From: a candidate division KSB1 bacterium
GTDB taxonomy: Bacteria > Zhuqueibacterota > Zhuqueibacteria > Zhuqueibacterales > Zhuqueibacteraceae
Length of the DNA: 64,000 nucleotides
NCBI GenBank assembly: GCA_034506175.1
Contig: JAPDQB010000010.1
Coordinates: 1 to 64,000, forward strand
Direction: 5' to 3'
The translations under genes were made by a program, and so were the position numbers. Positions 54,767-63,668 of this stretch are shown in pieces. Position 1 is the first letter of the stretch. Every line of letters begins with the position of its first letter. The notes under the pieces were generated by a model. The model saw only the letters and a program-made list of their open reading frames with translations. It did no database searches and had not been told where the DNA came from.

Positions 54767-54919
54767 ACTAATTCCTGCGGACGCCAAACTTAACGAGGCG
54801 CGGGAAATAATTTTTAAAAATTTTAATTGAACTAAAATTGAATAATGACTAAACCGGGCATCGCCGTTTTACAGCTTACAAAATTTTTGGCAGCAAATCA
54901 AGCCGCGCCGGCAAAAAAT

Positions 54920-56494
54920 TCAATCATCTTCCTTGTCATCGTCCTTGTCGTTGATTTTGCGTGGGTTTTCGTAAACCTTGCGGCGAATGAACAATTCGAC
55001 CAAATCTGCATCGAGTTTTCCTTCCTGCGCCTCTTTTTGTAAAATTTTCAGCGTTTGTTCCAACGGTACGGCCTTTTTGTACGGACGATCCGGCGCGGTC
55101 AACGCATCAAAGATATCGGCGATGCAAAGAATCCGCGATTGCAGCGGAATCTCGTCGCCTTTCAATCCTTTCGGATAACCCGAGCCGTTCAAATATTCGT
55201 GATGGGAAGCGGCGTACTTGGGAATATTGGCCAAATCTTTGGTGAAGCGAATTTTGTCCAAAATCGCCAGAGAATAATCGACGTGTTTCTGAATTTCTTT
55301 GTACTCGGCCGCGGTCAAATTGCCGCGCGTCACCGAAAAATTTTCGTATTCCGGCCCGGTGAGAAAGTAACGCATTTCGCCGGTGGAATCATAATACGTG
55401 CGCTCGGCGATTTCACGCAGCCTTTTGATGTCATCCGCCGAGGCATTGTAGATGGGATCGTTCAAGCGCTGCAAAAAAGCCAGCTCATCATCAAGTTTTT
55501 TAAGCTCATTTTGCAAACGGGAATCAATCTCCTGCTGCAGCGCGTTTTCATCGCGGTTCGAGCCGGCTAGTTCGAGCTTTTGCTGCAAAGCGCGGATGAC
55601 GAAGCTGGATTTGATCGCCTCAAAGCGCGAGACGATCGCCTCCATTTGCGCTTCGTTGAGCTTGGTGGTTTTTTCCAGCACCGCCTCTTTCACGCCGATC
55701 TTGCCGATATCGTGCAGCAAGCCGCACATGTGCAATTCTTCAATTTGTTCCGGTGTGAATTTGACCTTTCCCAGCCGGCCATCAAGCTCGTCGTTGATGG
55801 CCTCGGCAAAGCGTTTGGAATATTTGGCCACGCGGCTGGAATGGCCGGCAGTGTGGCGCGAGCGCGAATCAATGGCCTTGACGGAATAATGAACGAGCGA
55901 GCGAAACAGATTTTTGATTTCAGCAATGAGATTGGCGTTGCGAATGGCGACCGCCGCCTGACTGGCCAGCGAAAGAATCAACAGCTCGTATTCGCTCTTG
56001 AATGGAACCACCCTGCCACTCTTGTCCCGCGAATTGACAAGCTGCAAAACGCCGATGATTTCGTCCTGATGATCGCGCATCGGCACCGTCAGCATCGATT
56101 TGCTGCGGTAATTCATCTTGAGGTCGAAATCCTTGTTGAAGCGATATTCGACAGTCGGCGGAATATGATAAACGTCTGGGATATTCAGCACTTCGCCGGT
56201 GATGGCAACATAGCCGGATATGCTGGCTTTTGTCAGCGGCACGTTGAACGAAGGCTTGACATTGGTATGCCGCTCGAGCGATTCGGTTTGCGCCACGAGA
56301 AAGTTGAGTTTTTCGCCTTCTTTGATATACAGGCTGCCGCCGTCGGCATCGGTAAAGCTGCGCGCCTCCTTGACGATCAGCTCGAGCAATTTATTGAGAT
56401 CGTGCTCGCTGGAGAGCGCGATGCCGATTTGATTCAGGCGCGTGATTTGTGATTTTAGCTCCTCATTCTTTCCGGTCGTCTCGCTGCTGTTCAT
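54920..56494 (-). CDS. GAF-HD-GYP domain protein (probable cyclic-di-GMP phosphodiesterase)
   Basis: A 524-residue cytoplasmic signalling protein. A GAF sensor (about 30-185: FTDADGGSLYIKEGEKLNFL; PMRDHQDEIIGVLQLVNSRD) is followed by an HD-GYP domain: HTAGHSSRVAKYSKRFAEAI, CGLLHDIGKIGVKEAVLEKT (HD pair), a charged coiled-coil insertion of about 100 residues, then SHHEYLNGSGYPKGLKGDEI and RILCIADIFDALTAPDRPY. The family hydrolyses cyclic-di-GMP. The insertion between HDIGK and HHE is longer than usual and carries QKLELAGSNRDENALQQEID, probably a coiled coil. ATG 56494 has GAGG 6 bp upstream. Bases 54767-54919 show no gene. Confidence 0.92.
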   Translation of the reverse strand: MNSSETTGKNEELKSQITRLNQIGIALSSEHDLNKLLELIVKEARSFTDADGGSLYIKEGEKLNFLVAQTESLERHTNVKPSFNVPLTKASISGYVAITGEVLNIPDVYHIPPTVEYRFNKDFDLKMNYRSKSMLTVPMRDHQDEIIGVLQLVNSRDKSGRVVPFKSEYELLILSLASQAAVAIRNANLIAEIKNLFRSLVHYSVKAIDSRSRHTAGHSSRVAKYSKRFAEAINDELDGRLGKVKFTPEQIEELHMCGLLHDIGKIGVKEAVLEKTTKLNEAQMEAIVSRFEAIKSSFVIRALQQKLELAGSNRDENALQQEIDSRLQNELKKLDDELAFLQRLNDPIYNASADDIKRLREIAERTYYDSTGEMRYFLTGPEYENFSVTRGNLTAAEYKEIQKHVDYSLAILDKIRFTKDLANIPKYAASHHEYLNGSGYPKGLKGDEIPLQSRILCIADIFDALTAPDRPYKKAVPLEQTLKILQKEAQEGKLDADLVELFIRRKVYENPRKINDKDDDKEDD

Positions 56495-56627
56495 GATGGT
56501 CCTCAGGAAAGGAAATTTTAAGTCCTCAAAAGTAAATGCAAAAATCAAGCCTGCCTCCCTTCCTCACAAGAGTTGATCGATGTCAAAACCAAACAACGAG
56601 AATCAAGTGAACGCTTCGCGTTATCTT

Positions 56628-58127
56628 TCACCGCTCTTCTTCTTCGTCTTCTTCGCGCGAAATATTGCTGAACATTTTTTTGATCATATCGGAATACGTG
56701 CGCACCAAGCCCATCTCGTCGCGGCTCAACATCGAGTTTTGATGCAAGCCATCCAAAACGAACTCCATACCGACGGCGAGCTGCAAAGGCGGCATGTCGC
56801 CCGCCCCCGGCAGAAAGCGCTGCGTCAACTCCTTGAGGCCGCTGACGCTGTTCAGCAACCGCACGTATTCGTTATTCGGCATCGAATCCAAAATGTCGAT
56901 TTTGCGGTCATTTTTAAACCAGGCCACGACCTGTTGAAAGGGATTTTGCCCTTTCCGCATCGCGTTATAAGGCTCGGGGAAATAGCTCAGGAAAATCTGT
57001 TTGATGGCTTTTCCCAACAGCCCTTTCGCGACTTTGCTCACGCCCTCCTGTTCGCCTTCGTAAACCAATTCGATCTTTCCCGTCACCGCCGAAAGCGCGG
57101 CGTAAAGATCGCAAACGCGCGCCGTCACCTCGCTTTCGCCATTGAGATACGCACGCCGTTCGGCGTTGCTCACCATATTTTCCAAACAGGTGATGGTCAG
57201 CCGCGCCGACACGCCGCTTTTTTGATCGACAAATTCGCTGCGGCGCGCCTCGATGGCGAGCTGTTCGATGGCTTGCCGAAGAAAGTATGGCACCTTAACC
57301 GGCAAGCCGTCACGCTGCAACCAGGCTTCCTGCGCGGTAATCTGCATGCCGATTTCCGCCGTGCGCGGATAATGCGTGTGAATCTGCGAGCCGATGCGAT
57401 CCTTCAGCGGCGTGATGATGTTGCCGCGATTGGTGTAATCTTCGGGATTCGCCGAGTAAACAATCATCACGTCGAGCGGAATGCGAATCGGAAAGCCGCG
57501 AATCTGAATGTCTTTCTCCTGCATGACGTTGAACAGGCCGACCTGGATGCGCGGCTGCAAATCCGGCAATTCGTTGATCGCAAAGATGCCGCGATTGGTG
57601 CGCGGAATGATGCCGAAGTGAATGATGCCCTCGTGCGCATAATGCAGCCGCTGCGCCGCGGCTTTGATCGGATCGATGTCGCCGATCAAATCGGCAATCG
57701 TGACGTCCGGCGTCGCCAGCTTCTCACCGTAGCGCTGCTCGCGGCCAATCCACTCGATTTCGGTGTCGTCGCCGAAATCGCGCACTTTGTCGCTGCAGGC
57801 TTTGCAAACCGGACGAAACGGATTGTCGTTGATCTCGCAATCCTTGATGATCGGAATGTACTCATCCAGCAAGCTCGGCAGGGCGCGCAAAATGCGGCTC
57901 TTCGCCTGGCCGCGCAAGCCGAGCAGAATGAAGTCATGGCGCGAGAGAATGGCGTTGCACAATTCCGGAATCACCGAATCTTCATAGCCGATGATCCCGG
58001 GAAAAAGCGTTTCGCGCTGGCGGATTTTCTGAATGAGATTGTTGCGCACTTCGTCTTTAACGGAAACAACGCGATAACCCGAAGCGCGCAACTGACCGAT
58101 GGTGTGGATGTTGAAGAGGTTTTTCAT
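56628..58127 (-). CDS. MoxR/magnesium-chelatase-like AAA ATPase
   Basis: A 499-residue AAA+ ATPase of the MoxR / ChlI-like group. FILLGLRGQAKSRILRALPS is Walker A, RGIFAINELPDLQPRIQVGL Walker B with the sensor-type ELPDL, and VMIVYSANPEDYTNRGNI sensor 1. DCEINDNPFRPVCKACSDK inserts a Cys pair. The C-terminal region (about 350-499) is helical. Members work with a VWA protein to remodel or metal-load client complexes; the VWA partner lies upstream on the same strand, separated by a decayed TA locus. ATG 58127 begins 2 bp after the toxin remnant's stop, with no strong ribosome site. Confidence 0.88.
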   Translation of the reverse strand: MKNLFNIHTIGQLRASGYRVVSVKDEVRNNLIQKIRQRETLFPGIIGYEDSVIPELCNAILSRHDFILLGLRGQAKSRILRALPSLLDEYIPIIKDCEINDNPFRPVCKACSDKVRDFGDDTEIEWIGREQRYGEKLATPDVTIADLIGDIDPIKAAAQRLHYAHEGIIHFGIIPRTNRGIFAINELPDLQPRIQVGLFNVMQEKDIQIRGFPIRIPLDVMIVYSANPEDYTNRGNIITPLKDRIGSQIHTHYPRTAEIGMQITAQEAWLQRDGLPVKVPYFLRQAIEQLAIEARRSEFVDQKSGVSARLTITCLENMVSNAERRAYLNGESEVTARVCDLYAALSAVTGKIELVYEGEQEGVSKVAKGLLGKAIKQIFLSYFPEPYNAMRKGQNPFQQVVAWFKNDRKIDILDSMPNNEYVRLLNSVSGLKELTQRFLPGAGDMPPLQLAVGMEFVLDGLHQNSMLSRDEMGLVRTYSDMIKKMFSNISREEDEEEER

Positions 58128-58128
58128 T

Positions 58129-58257
58129 TTATAATTTATGGTCGAGGTTTGACGAGCACGAAACAATAATTACATCATCCAGCCGGACATTATTCGAATC
58201 CTTCGAGACAATGATGGCGGGGCGAATCTTTGCCTGGCTAAACTTAGTTGCGGTCAT
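58129..58257 (-). pseudogene. Truncated PemK/MazF-type toxin remnant
   Basis: From ATG 58257 the frame reads MTATKFSQAKIRPAIIVSKD, then RLDDVIIVSCSSNLDHKL, and stops at 58129-58131 after 42 codons. KIRPAIIVSKDS and VIIV-type strands are the middle of PemK/MazF toxins; both the RGD-type N-terminus and the second half are missing. The remnant overlaps the stop of the antitoxin-like frame, as in TA operons. Confidence 0.6.
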
Positions 58258-58452
58258 CGTAAACGTCGTTCTCGGCGCTCAACCATTCTTGATAGGCATT
58301 GGAACTCATTTGCAAGCGAAAGTGTTCTTGGCCTTTGCGGCTCCGCTGGCTTCGCCGAAAACGAGCCAGCTCGTAAAGAACTTCCAGCTTCCGTTCCGGC
58401 AGTTCGTCAATGAGCGACGAAAGCTTTTTTTAAGTATGGTTTTGCTCATCAT
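58244..58452 (-). pseudogene. DUF2281/VapB-type antitoxin remnant, frameshifted in an A7 run
   Basis: ATG 58452/58449 with AGGAGA upstream opens MSKTILKK. At seven A the frame shifts; in the next frame it continues LSSLIDELPERKLEVLYELA RFRRSQRS and ends AYQEWLSAENDVYDDRN at TAA 58244-58246. That is the full outline of a DUF2281-like antitoxin (LIDELPE..., ..EWLSxENDxYD). Adding one A restores a continuous 68-codon frame. Bases 58453-58473 are the spacer to the VWA gene. Confidence 0.7.
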
Positions 58453-58473
58453 GTACTCTCCTGGTTAAAAATT

Positions 58474-59574
58474 TTACCTCACATGCCGCCTTCTATTTCT
58501 AATATAATCCACAAAAACATACTGTCCAAGCTTGTTCAATGAAGAAAAATAGGCGCGGCCGTGATTGGCCTCGGTCAATTTGTTGACAAAATCTACCAGC
58601 CAGTGATCCTGCGCCACCATAAACGTCGTGATCGTAATTTTTTCGCGGCGGCAAATGACGGCCTCATCCAAAGTTTTGTTGACGATCTTGCGGTCGAGGC
58701 CGAACGGATTTTTGTAAATGCGGCCGTGCTCGAAAATCGCCGAGGGCTTGCCGTCGGTGATCATGAAAATTTGCTTGTTGACATTGCGCTGGCGTTTCAA
58801 AATTTGCCGCGCCATTTGCAAGCCGGCCTTGGTGTTGGTGTGAAACGGGCCGACCGCGATGAACGGAATATCGGAGACCTTCACCTCCGCCGCATCATCG
58901 CCAAACACCACGACGTGCAGGCTGTCCTTCGGATACTTCGTTAAAATTAGTTCCGATAGCGCCAGCGCCACATTTTTCGCCGGCGTGATGCGGTCTTCAC
59001 CGTAGAGAATCATGCTGTGGCTGATGTCGATCATCAGAACCGTCGCGCATGTCGTCAAATGCTCGGTCTCGTAAACCTCCAAGTCGTCTTCTTTGATATT
59101 GATGTTGTCGAGGCCATCACGGCGCAACGCGTTGCTGATCGTCGATTGAAAATCTATATTGGAAGGCTGATCGCCGAAACGAAACGGCTTGGTCTCGGAA
59201 AGCCGCTCGATGCCTTCGCCGGAATGCGGCGTGGAATGATCGCCGGCGTTCGGATTTTTTTTGAGCGACGAAAAAATCTCATTCAGCGAATCCTGGCGAA
59301 TCCGCCGCCCGCCTTTTTGCGTCAGCCGGCGCATCTTTCCGATCTCTTCGATGTAGCCTTGCTGCTTCATCCATTCGATGAAATCGCCGAGGCCTTTACC
59401 CGGCTCCTCCGGAAAAATCCGGTGCTTGCTGTCGAGGTACGTGAGCCATTGCAGCGCCTGCCCGACGTCGCCGTTGGTTTGCAGCAGCAACTGGCTGAAC
59501 AAGCGCATCAGATCGTCAAACGTCAGGCGGCTTTTATCCTGTTCATCGCGCCATTCGGAATAGCGGAAGATCAT
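58474..59574 (-). CDS. VWA-domain protein, partner of the MoxR ATPase
   Basis: A 366-residue protein. The N-terminal 150 residues are helical and polar (DDLMRLFSQLLLQTNGDVGQ; YIEEIGKMRRLTQKGGRRIR). From about 185 a von Willebrand A fold carries a complete MIDAS: VLMIDISHSMILYGEDR (DxSxS), PFHTNTKAGLQMARQIL (Thr) and FMITDGKPSAIF (Asp). It has no signal peptide or transmembrane segment and so acts in the cytoplasm. VWA proteins of this kind bind metal-dependent partners and pair with a MoxR ATPase, which lies downstream on the same strand. Confidence 0.9.
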   Translation of the reverse strand: MIFRYSEWRDEQDKSRLTFDDLMRLFSQLLLQTNGDVGQALQWLTYLDSKHRIFPEEPGKGLGDFIEWMKQQGYIEEIGKMRRLTQKGGRRIRQDSLNEIFSSLKKNPNAGDHSTPHSGEGIERLSETKPFRFGDQPSNIDFQSTISNALRRDGLDNINIKEDDLEVYETEHLTTCATVLMIDISHSMILYGEDRITPAKNVALALSELILTKYPKDSLHVVVFGDDAAEVKVSDIPFIAVGPFHTNTKAGLQMARQILKRQRNVNKQIFMITDGKPSAIFEHGRIYKNPFGLDRKIVNKTLDEAVICRREKITITTFMVAQDHWLVDFVNKLTEANHGRAYFSSLNKLGQYVFVDYIRNRRRHVR

Positions 59575-59654
59575 ATTCGTACTGTAAAAGTTTTAATTTC
59601 CGGTTTTGCCAAAGTAAAACAATATGCAAATTTATCGGCGGAAAAGCAAGACTT

Positions 59655-60701
59655 TTAAAACGAAGACAACGAATAAAACCGTTCTTCTGCCACGTTTCCT
59701 CCGCTGATCACCACGACGATGGGCATGGCCTGCGCGTGAATCTTCTCTTCAAGAATCGCCGCGGCGCCGACTGCTGCTGAGCCTTCGAGGCGCCAGCCTT
59801 GCCGGAAATAAAATTCTTTCATGGCGAAACGAATACTACTCTCTTTGACCAAAACAACTTCGTCACAAAATTCCTGCACCAGCCGCAAAGCGTTTTCTCC
59901 GACCAAACGCCCGGCCAGGCCATCGGCAATGGTCTCCGCAATCGGCGTCTCAACGACTTTTCCGGCTGCGAGCGAGCGCGCCATCGCCGGCGAGGCTTCG
60001 CTCTGCACACCGATGATTTCGCTTTGCGGCAATTTTGCTTTGATCGCAATGGCAATACCCGAGATCAAACCGCCACCGCCGACCGGAACCACAACACAGA
60101 TTCGGCTGTGCGAGGCGGGCAGATCTTCAAGCAATTCAAGTCCAATCGTGCCTTGGCCGGCAATCACATCTGGTTGATCGAAAGCATGAATGAAAGCAAG
60201 GTTCTTCTTTTGCGCGTAAGCTTGCGCGGCAGCATCCGCCTCATCGTAATCAGCGCCCTCTTCGATCAGTGTTACGCCGAGCTGCCGGAGCTTGCTGACT
60301 TTCAGCGGCGAGGCGTTGGTTGGAACAAAAATGGTGGAGGGGCAACCGAACCATTGCGCGGCCTGCGCCACGCCGAGGCCGTGATTGCCCGCCGAGGCCG
60401 TGACCACGCCTTTGGCTCGCACAGCAGAATCAAGCTGCAACAAACGATTCGTCGCGCCGCGAATTTTAAACGATCCGGTGCGCTGCAAATTTTCCAGCTT
60501 GGTATAAACCCCGGCATCCCGGACTTTCTCCTCCAGCCACGCGCAGCGGAGCAAAGGCGTCGGGTAAATGTAGGATTTGATATTTTTTCGCGCGCGTTCG
60601 ATCTCAGAGAAAGAAACCATGGCAAACACGGGAAAAATCAATTCGTCGTCCAACTTCGGTGTCTGCCAAAAGAGTGGCAGACTCAAAATTGCTTTATTCA
60701 T
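59655..60701 (-). CDS. Threonine/serine dehydratase (PLP)
   Basis: A fold-type II PLP enzyme that deaminates threonine (to 2-oxobutyrate) or serine. LENLQRTGSFKIRGATNRLL holds the PLP lysine, VVTASAGNHGLGVAQAAQWF the substrate Ser-Ala-Gly-Asn-His loop, and VVPVGGGGLISGIAIAIK the phosphate-binding Gly loop. There is no C-terminal ACT regulatory domain, so it is the catabolic or biodegradative length. It starts at ATG 60701, overlapping the upstream ATPase stop by 8 bp, or at ATG 60620 (MVSFSEIERAR), which begins the conserved domain better; the first 27 residues look unlike the family. Isoleucine synthesis and threonine use are both possible. Confidence 0.88.
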   Translation of the reverse strand: MNKAILSLPLFWQTPKLDDELIFPVFAMVSFSEIERARKNIKSYIYPTPLLRCAWLEEKVRDAGVYTKLENLQRTGSFKIRGATNRLLQLDSAVRAKGVVTASAGNHGLGVAQAAQWFGCPSTIFVPTNASPLKVSKLRQLGVTLIEEGADYDEADAAAQAYAQKKNLAFIHAFDQPDVIAGQGTIGLELLEDLPASHSRICVVVPVGGGGLISGIAIAIKAKLPQSEIIGVQSEASPAMARSLAAGKVVETPIAETIADGLAGRLVGENALRLVQEFCDEVVLVKESSIRFAMKEFYFRQGWRLEGSAAVGAAAILEEKIHAQAMPIVVVISGGNVAEERFYSLSSF

Positions 60702-62127
60702 TTCCCCAATAGTCCATCACCTCGAATACTTGCACCTCCTGGTTAATCAACTTTTCTTTCAATTTGACCGGCATGCTATCTCCAACAAAGATGGCTTTAT
60801 AAAATTTTTTATATTTTCGTTTTTGGCTAATCAACTCAATAGACTGTGTTAATTTATCCAATACTGTTGCACTTATTCTTTTGCTGTTCCATTTGCATTC
60901 GCCGACCAAACACGCCTCGCCGTCTTGGCGATACGCCAGCAGATCGATTTCATTTTCGCCCTTATCCCAATACTTGCCGACGTTGTCGAAGGGAAATTTT
61001 TGCGGTTGAATGAGGCACTGCCGCTGGAACCAATCCTTGATGAATTTCTCGAACTGAAACCCCCAAAAATTAGGCAAGTCGTTTTTTATCTTGGGCAAAA
61101 AACGACGGGTGGAAAATTCAGCGAGGACGCTGGCATTTTTATAAACATAACGAAACCAAAACGTCAAAAAATTGTCCCGCAGATAATAGCGGCTGCTTTT
61201 GCTGTCGTTCCGGCTGAACAGGCTGGCTTTCCTTTCGATCAAGCCGTAATAATTGCACAACTCATCCAAGTATTTGCCGAGGCTGTTTGCTGAAACGCCG
61301 CTGTGCATGGCGATATGATTCCACTGTGTATGGCCGCTGGCCACGGCCTCCAAAATCGAAAAATATCGTCCGTAATTTTTGCCCAGTTCTTCAATCGTCA
61401 GCTCTTTGCCCTCATTAAAAAGCAAGCCGTCCTGGCGCAAAATGAGCCGGTCGATCACCTCCATCAAATCTTTGCCAAACAGGCTTTCCTTTTCCATCAG
61501 ATAATAATAGAACGGCATGCCGTTGAATAAAAGATAAAGCCTCAGGCTTAGCTTCGCATCACTGCCTGTTTGCTCATCCAGAAACAAACGCATTTCATCG
61601 AAGCTGAACGGCTGCAAAATGATTTTGCCGGTCAAGCGTTTGTAGAGCGGTTCTTTGCGGCCCTCGAAAATGGTGTGCATCAAGGTTTGGATGGAACCGA
61701 TGACGATGATATGACCCTTGATTTTTTCCTTATACTCATCCCAATATTTTTGCAGGATGGAAAAAACCGCCGGATCGACGTACTGAAAGTTTTGAAATTC
61801 ATCCATGACCACCGTCAAGCCGGTATCTCCAAGCTTTTGAAAGAGAAATTTAAAGAACCCTTCAAAGTCATCGAAGCGCAGGCCGCTGATCGCCGGGAAT
61901 TTATCCGCCAGGATTTCCGTGAATTCGTTGAGAATGGCTCGTGGTTGTTTGCGTGAGATGAAAAAATAACAGTGCGGCACGTTGTGCTGCTGCAGAAAAT
62001 GTTTGACGAGCGTGGTTTTGCCGACCCGTCGCCGGCCGGTGATCATCGTCAAATAGCCGGTTGCGCGGGCGCGAGCGGCTATTTCGGCGAGGCGTTCAAG
62101 CTCCTGTTGGCGGCCGTAAAATCTCAT
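60694..62127 (-). CDS. AAA ATPase with DUF234 nuclease-like C-terminus
   Basis: A 477-residue archaeal-ATPase-type STAND protein. It begins MRFYGRQQELERLAEIAARA, with TMITGRRRVGKTTLVKHFLQ (Walker A), GLTVVMDEFQNFQYVDPAVF (Walker B) and IVIGSIQTLMHTIF (sensor). A winged-helix segment follows (SILEAVASGHTQWNHIAMHS), and the C-terminal DUF234 domain ends KGENEIDLLAYRQDGEACLV GECKW, a restriction-like E-x-D...E-x-K core. The family is widespread and without agreed function. It overlaps the threonine dehydratase start by 8 bp. Confidence 0.85.
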   Translation of the reverse strand: MRFYGRQQELERLAEIAARARATGYLTMITGRRRVGKTTLVKHFLQQHNVPHCYFFISRKQPRAILNEFTEILADKFPAISGLRFDDFEGFFKFLFQKLGDTGLTVVMDEFQNFQYVDPAVFSILQKYWDEYKEKIKGHIIVIGSIQTLMHTIFEGRKEPLYKRLTGKIILQPFSFDEMRLFLDEQTGSDAKLSLRLYLLFNGMPFYYYLMEKESLFGKDLMEVIDRLILRQDGLLFNEGKELTIEELGKNYGRYFSILEAVASGHTQWNHIAMHSGVSANSLGKYLDELCNYYGLIERKASLFSRNDSKSSRYYLRDNFLTFWFRYVYKNASVLAEFSTRRFLPKIKNDLPNFWGFQFEKFIKDWFQRQCLIQPQKFPFDNVGKYWDKGENEIDLLAYRQDGEACLVGECKWNSKRISATVLDKLTQSIELISQKRKYKKFYKAIFVGDSMPVKLKEKLINQEVQVFEVMDYWGNE

Positions 62128-62215
62128 GGCAATCGTACCTTTTTGTATGATACCAAATCGTACGATTAAAATAATACTTCAAGGCTCAAATTGCAATCTT
62201 TTTTGTTGGCCTCAA

Positions 62216-63619
62216 CTACCTCCCTGGATTGAGCCAGCGCTGCCACGTCGGATCTTGCAGCTCGTTGCGCGCCGTCGAATGCACCAGCTCCATCTCGCCG
62301 CCGCTGCGCAATTCCACAAAAATAAATTCGATGCCGCCCTCGATCTCAAAAAAACGCCAGATTTGATGCGCGCGCGCGTCGTTGCTGCTGGGAAAGCGCT
62401 CGATCTCGTCGGGCTGGCCGTAAACCAGCAGCACCCGGCCCATGTCGGTTTTCCAGCCCTCGCGGAAGCCGGAAAAATTATCATTGGCGAATCTGGCCAG
62501 CGCCAGATAATTTTCGCGATATTCGTTGCGTGGTGTCTCGGGAGATTGATCACGCTTTTGCCAAAATTTCGCCAGAAAGTCGCGCTTACCGTCCGGCTTC
62601 AGTGAACCATAAATCTTTTTCTCTTCAGGCGAAGAAATGTAGCGCGCCATTTCAAACTCCTTGTCCAACTCTTTTTCCGAGCGACGGCGATAAATTTGCG
62701 CCAGAAATTCGAGGGCGGCGGTAGAAATCTCTTGCGCCATCGCCGGTTGATCTTTTTCGCGGTAAATAAAAAACTTGCGCCGGCGGGAAGCTTGCGCGCC
62801 CGTGGTATGATCGACGACGCGCATCTCGAAAAAATAACTGCCGGTCTTCAACGTCACAATGTTGAAGCCGCCGACTTCAACCAATTTCGCGCCCGCGATC
62901 GGCCGGCGTTTCGACGGCAAAGCTTTCACGACATTGCCCTCGCCGTCTTCGAGACGATACTGCACCGAGTAGGCGCTATCGCTGGGAAAATGCAAATTGT
63001 AAATTTCGGCATAAAAATACAGCACCGGCAACTCGAGGCCGTACAACGCCCCCGGATTCGGCAAAACCAGATGGCGGTTTTTATGAAAAATCGAATGCGT
63101 GGTGTCGCGTTCGAGATGTGACGCAAGCTGGAGGTCGCTCAGCGCCAACTGCCCGGCCGGATAAGGCTCGACCATAATTTGAAACGCGCGCTCGCCATGC
63201 CGGGCGGGATTGTTCGTGTCATGCACGCGCACGTAAAACCTGTACAGCCCGACCGTGAGCTGAAAACGCGCCTGCGTGAAAAGCAATTGCCCGGGCTTGA
63301 TGTCGGCGGCATCGCGCGCCATCGACTGCGCCTGCCAGCGGTGCGAGAGGCTTTCCTCGCCGTTTTTGACAATGGACACCTGGCATTGGAAGCTCGCCAC
63401 CAATTGACCTTCCGATTTCGTATGTTGCAGCAGCAGCCGGGGGACCGCAATGTAAACCTCGACCTGCGCCGTCGTATCATTCACCGCAAAGCGCGCGAAA
63501 TCAAGATCGAAGCGCAGCGTCGAATCCGCCGCGGCTTGGAACATGGCCGACGCCGGCTCAAACCAAGCCAGAAACGCAATGGCGCAACTAAATTGAAAAA
63601 GCCGCTTTATTTTTTCCAT
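62216..63619 (-). CDS. GWxTD-domain exported protein
   Basis: A 467-residue protein with a signal peptide (LFQFSCAIAFLAWFEPASA). The N-terminal 250 residues are beta-rich (YIAVPRLLLQHTKSEGQLVA; YPAGQLALSDLQLASHLERD; LKTGSYFFEMRVVDHTTGAQ). The C-terminal part has the namesake FREGWKTDMGRVLLVYGQPDE then IERFPSSNDARAHQIWRFFE, and GSLKPDGKRDFLAKFWQKRD just before it. The domain is common in KSB1, Calditrichota and related phyla, with unknown role in the envelope. ATG 63619 (MEKIKRLF) heads the signal peptide. The 50-bp gap to the next gene is empty. Confidence 0.9.
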   Translation of the reverse strand: MEKIKRLFQFSCAIAFLAWFEPASAMFQAAADSTLRFDLDFARFAVNDTTAQVEVYIAVPRLLLQHTKSEGQLVASFQCQVSIVKNGEESLSHRWQAQSMARDAADIKPGQLLFTQARFQLTVGLYRFYVRVHDTNNPARHGERAFQIMVEPYPAGQLALSDLQLASHLERDTTHSIFHKNRHLVLPNPGALYGLELPVLYFYAEIYNLHFPSDSAYSVQYRLEDGEGNVVKALPSKRRPIAGAKLVEVGGFNIVTLKTGSYFFEMRVVDHTTGAQASRRRKFFIYREKDQPAMAQEISTAALEFLAQIYRRRSEKELDKEFEMARYISSPEEKKIYGSLKPDGKRDFLAKFWQKRDQSPETPRNEYRENYLALARFANDNFSGFREGWKTDMGRVLLVYGQPDEIERFPSSNDARAHQIWRFFEIEGGIEFIFVELRSGGEMELVHSTARNELQDPTWQRWLNPGR

Positions 63620-63668
63620 GACGAAAAAATAGTAGCACGTCATGGCGTGAAAAGCAAGTGGAATTTTT

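Noticed and set aside
56580..58169. Plus-strand open frame of about 529 codons opposite the MoxR gene
   Set aside because: Antisense shadow; AAA motifs are clear on the minus strand.
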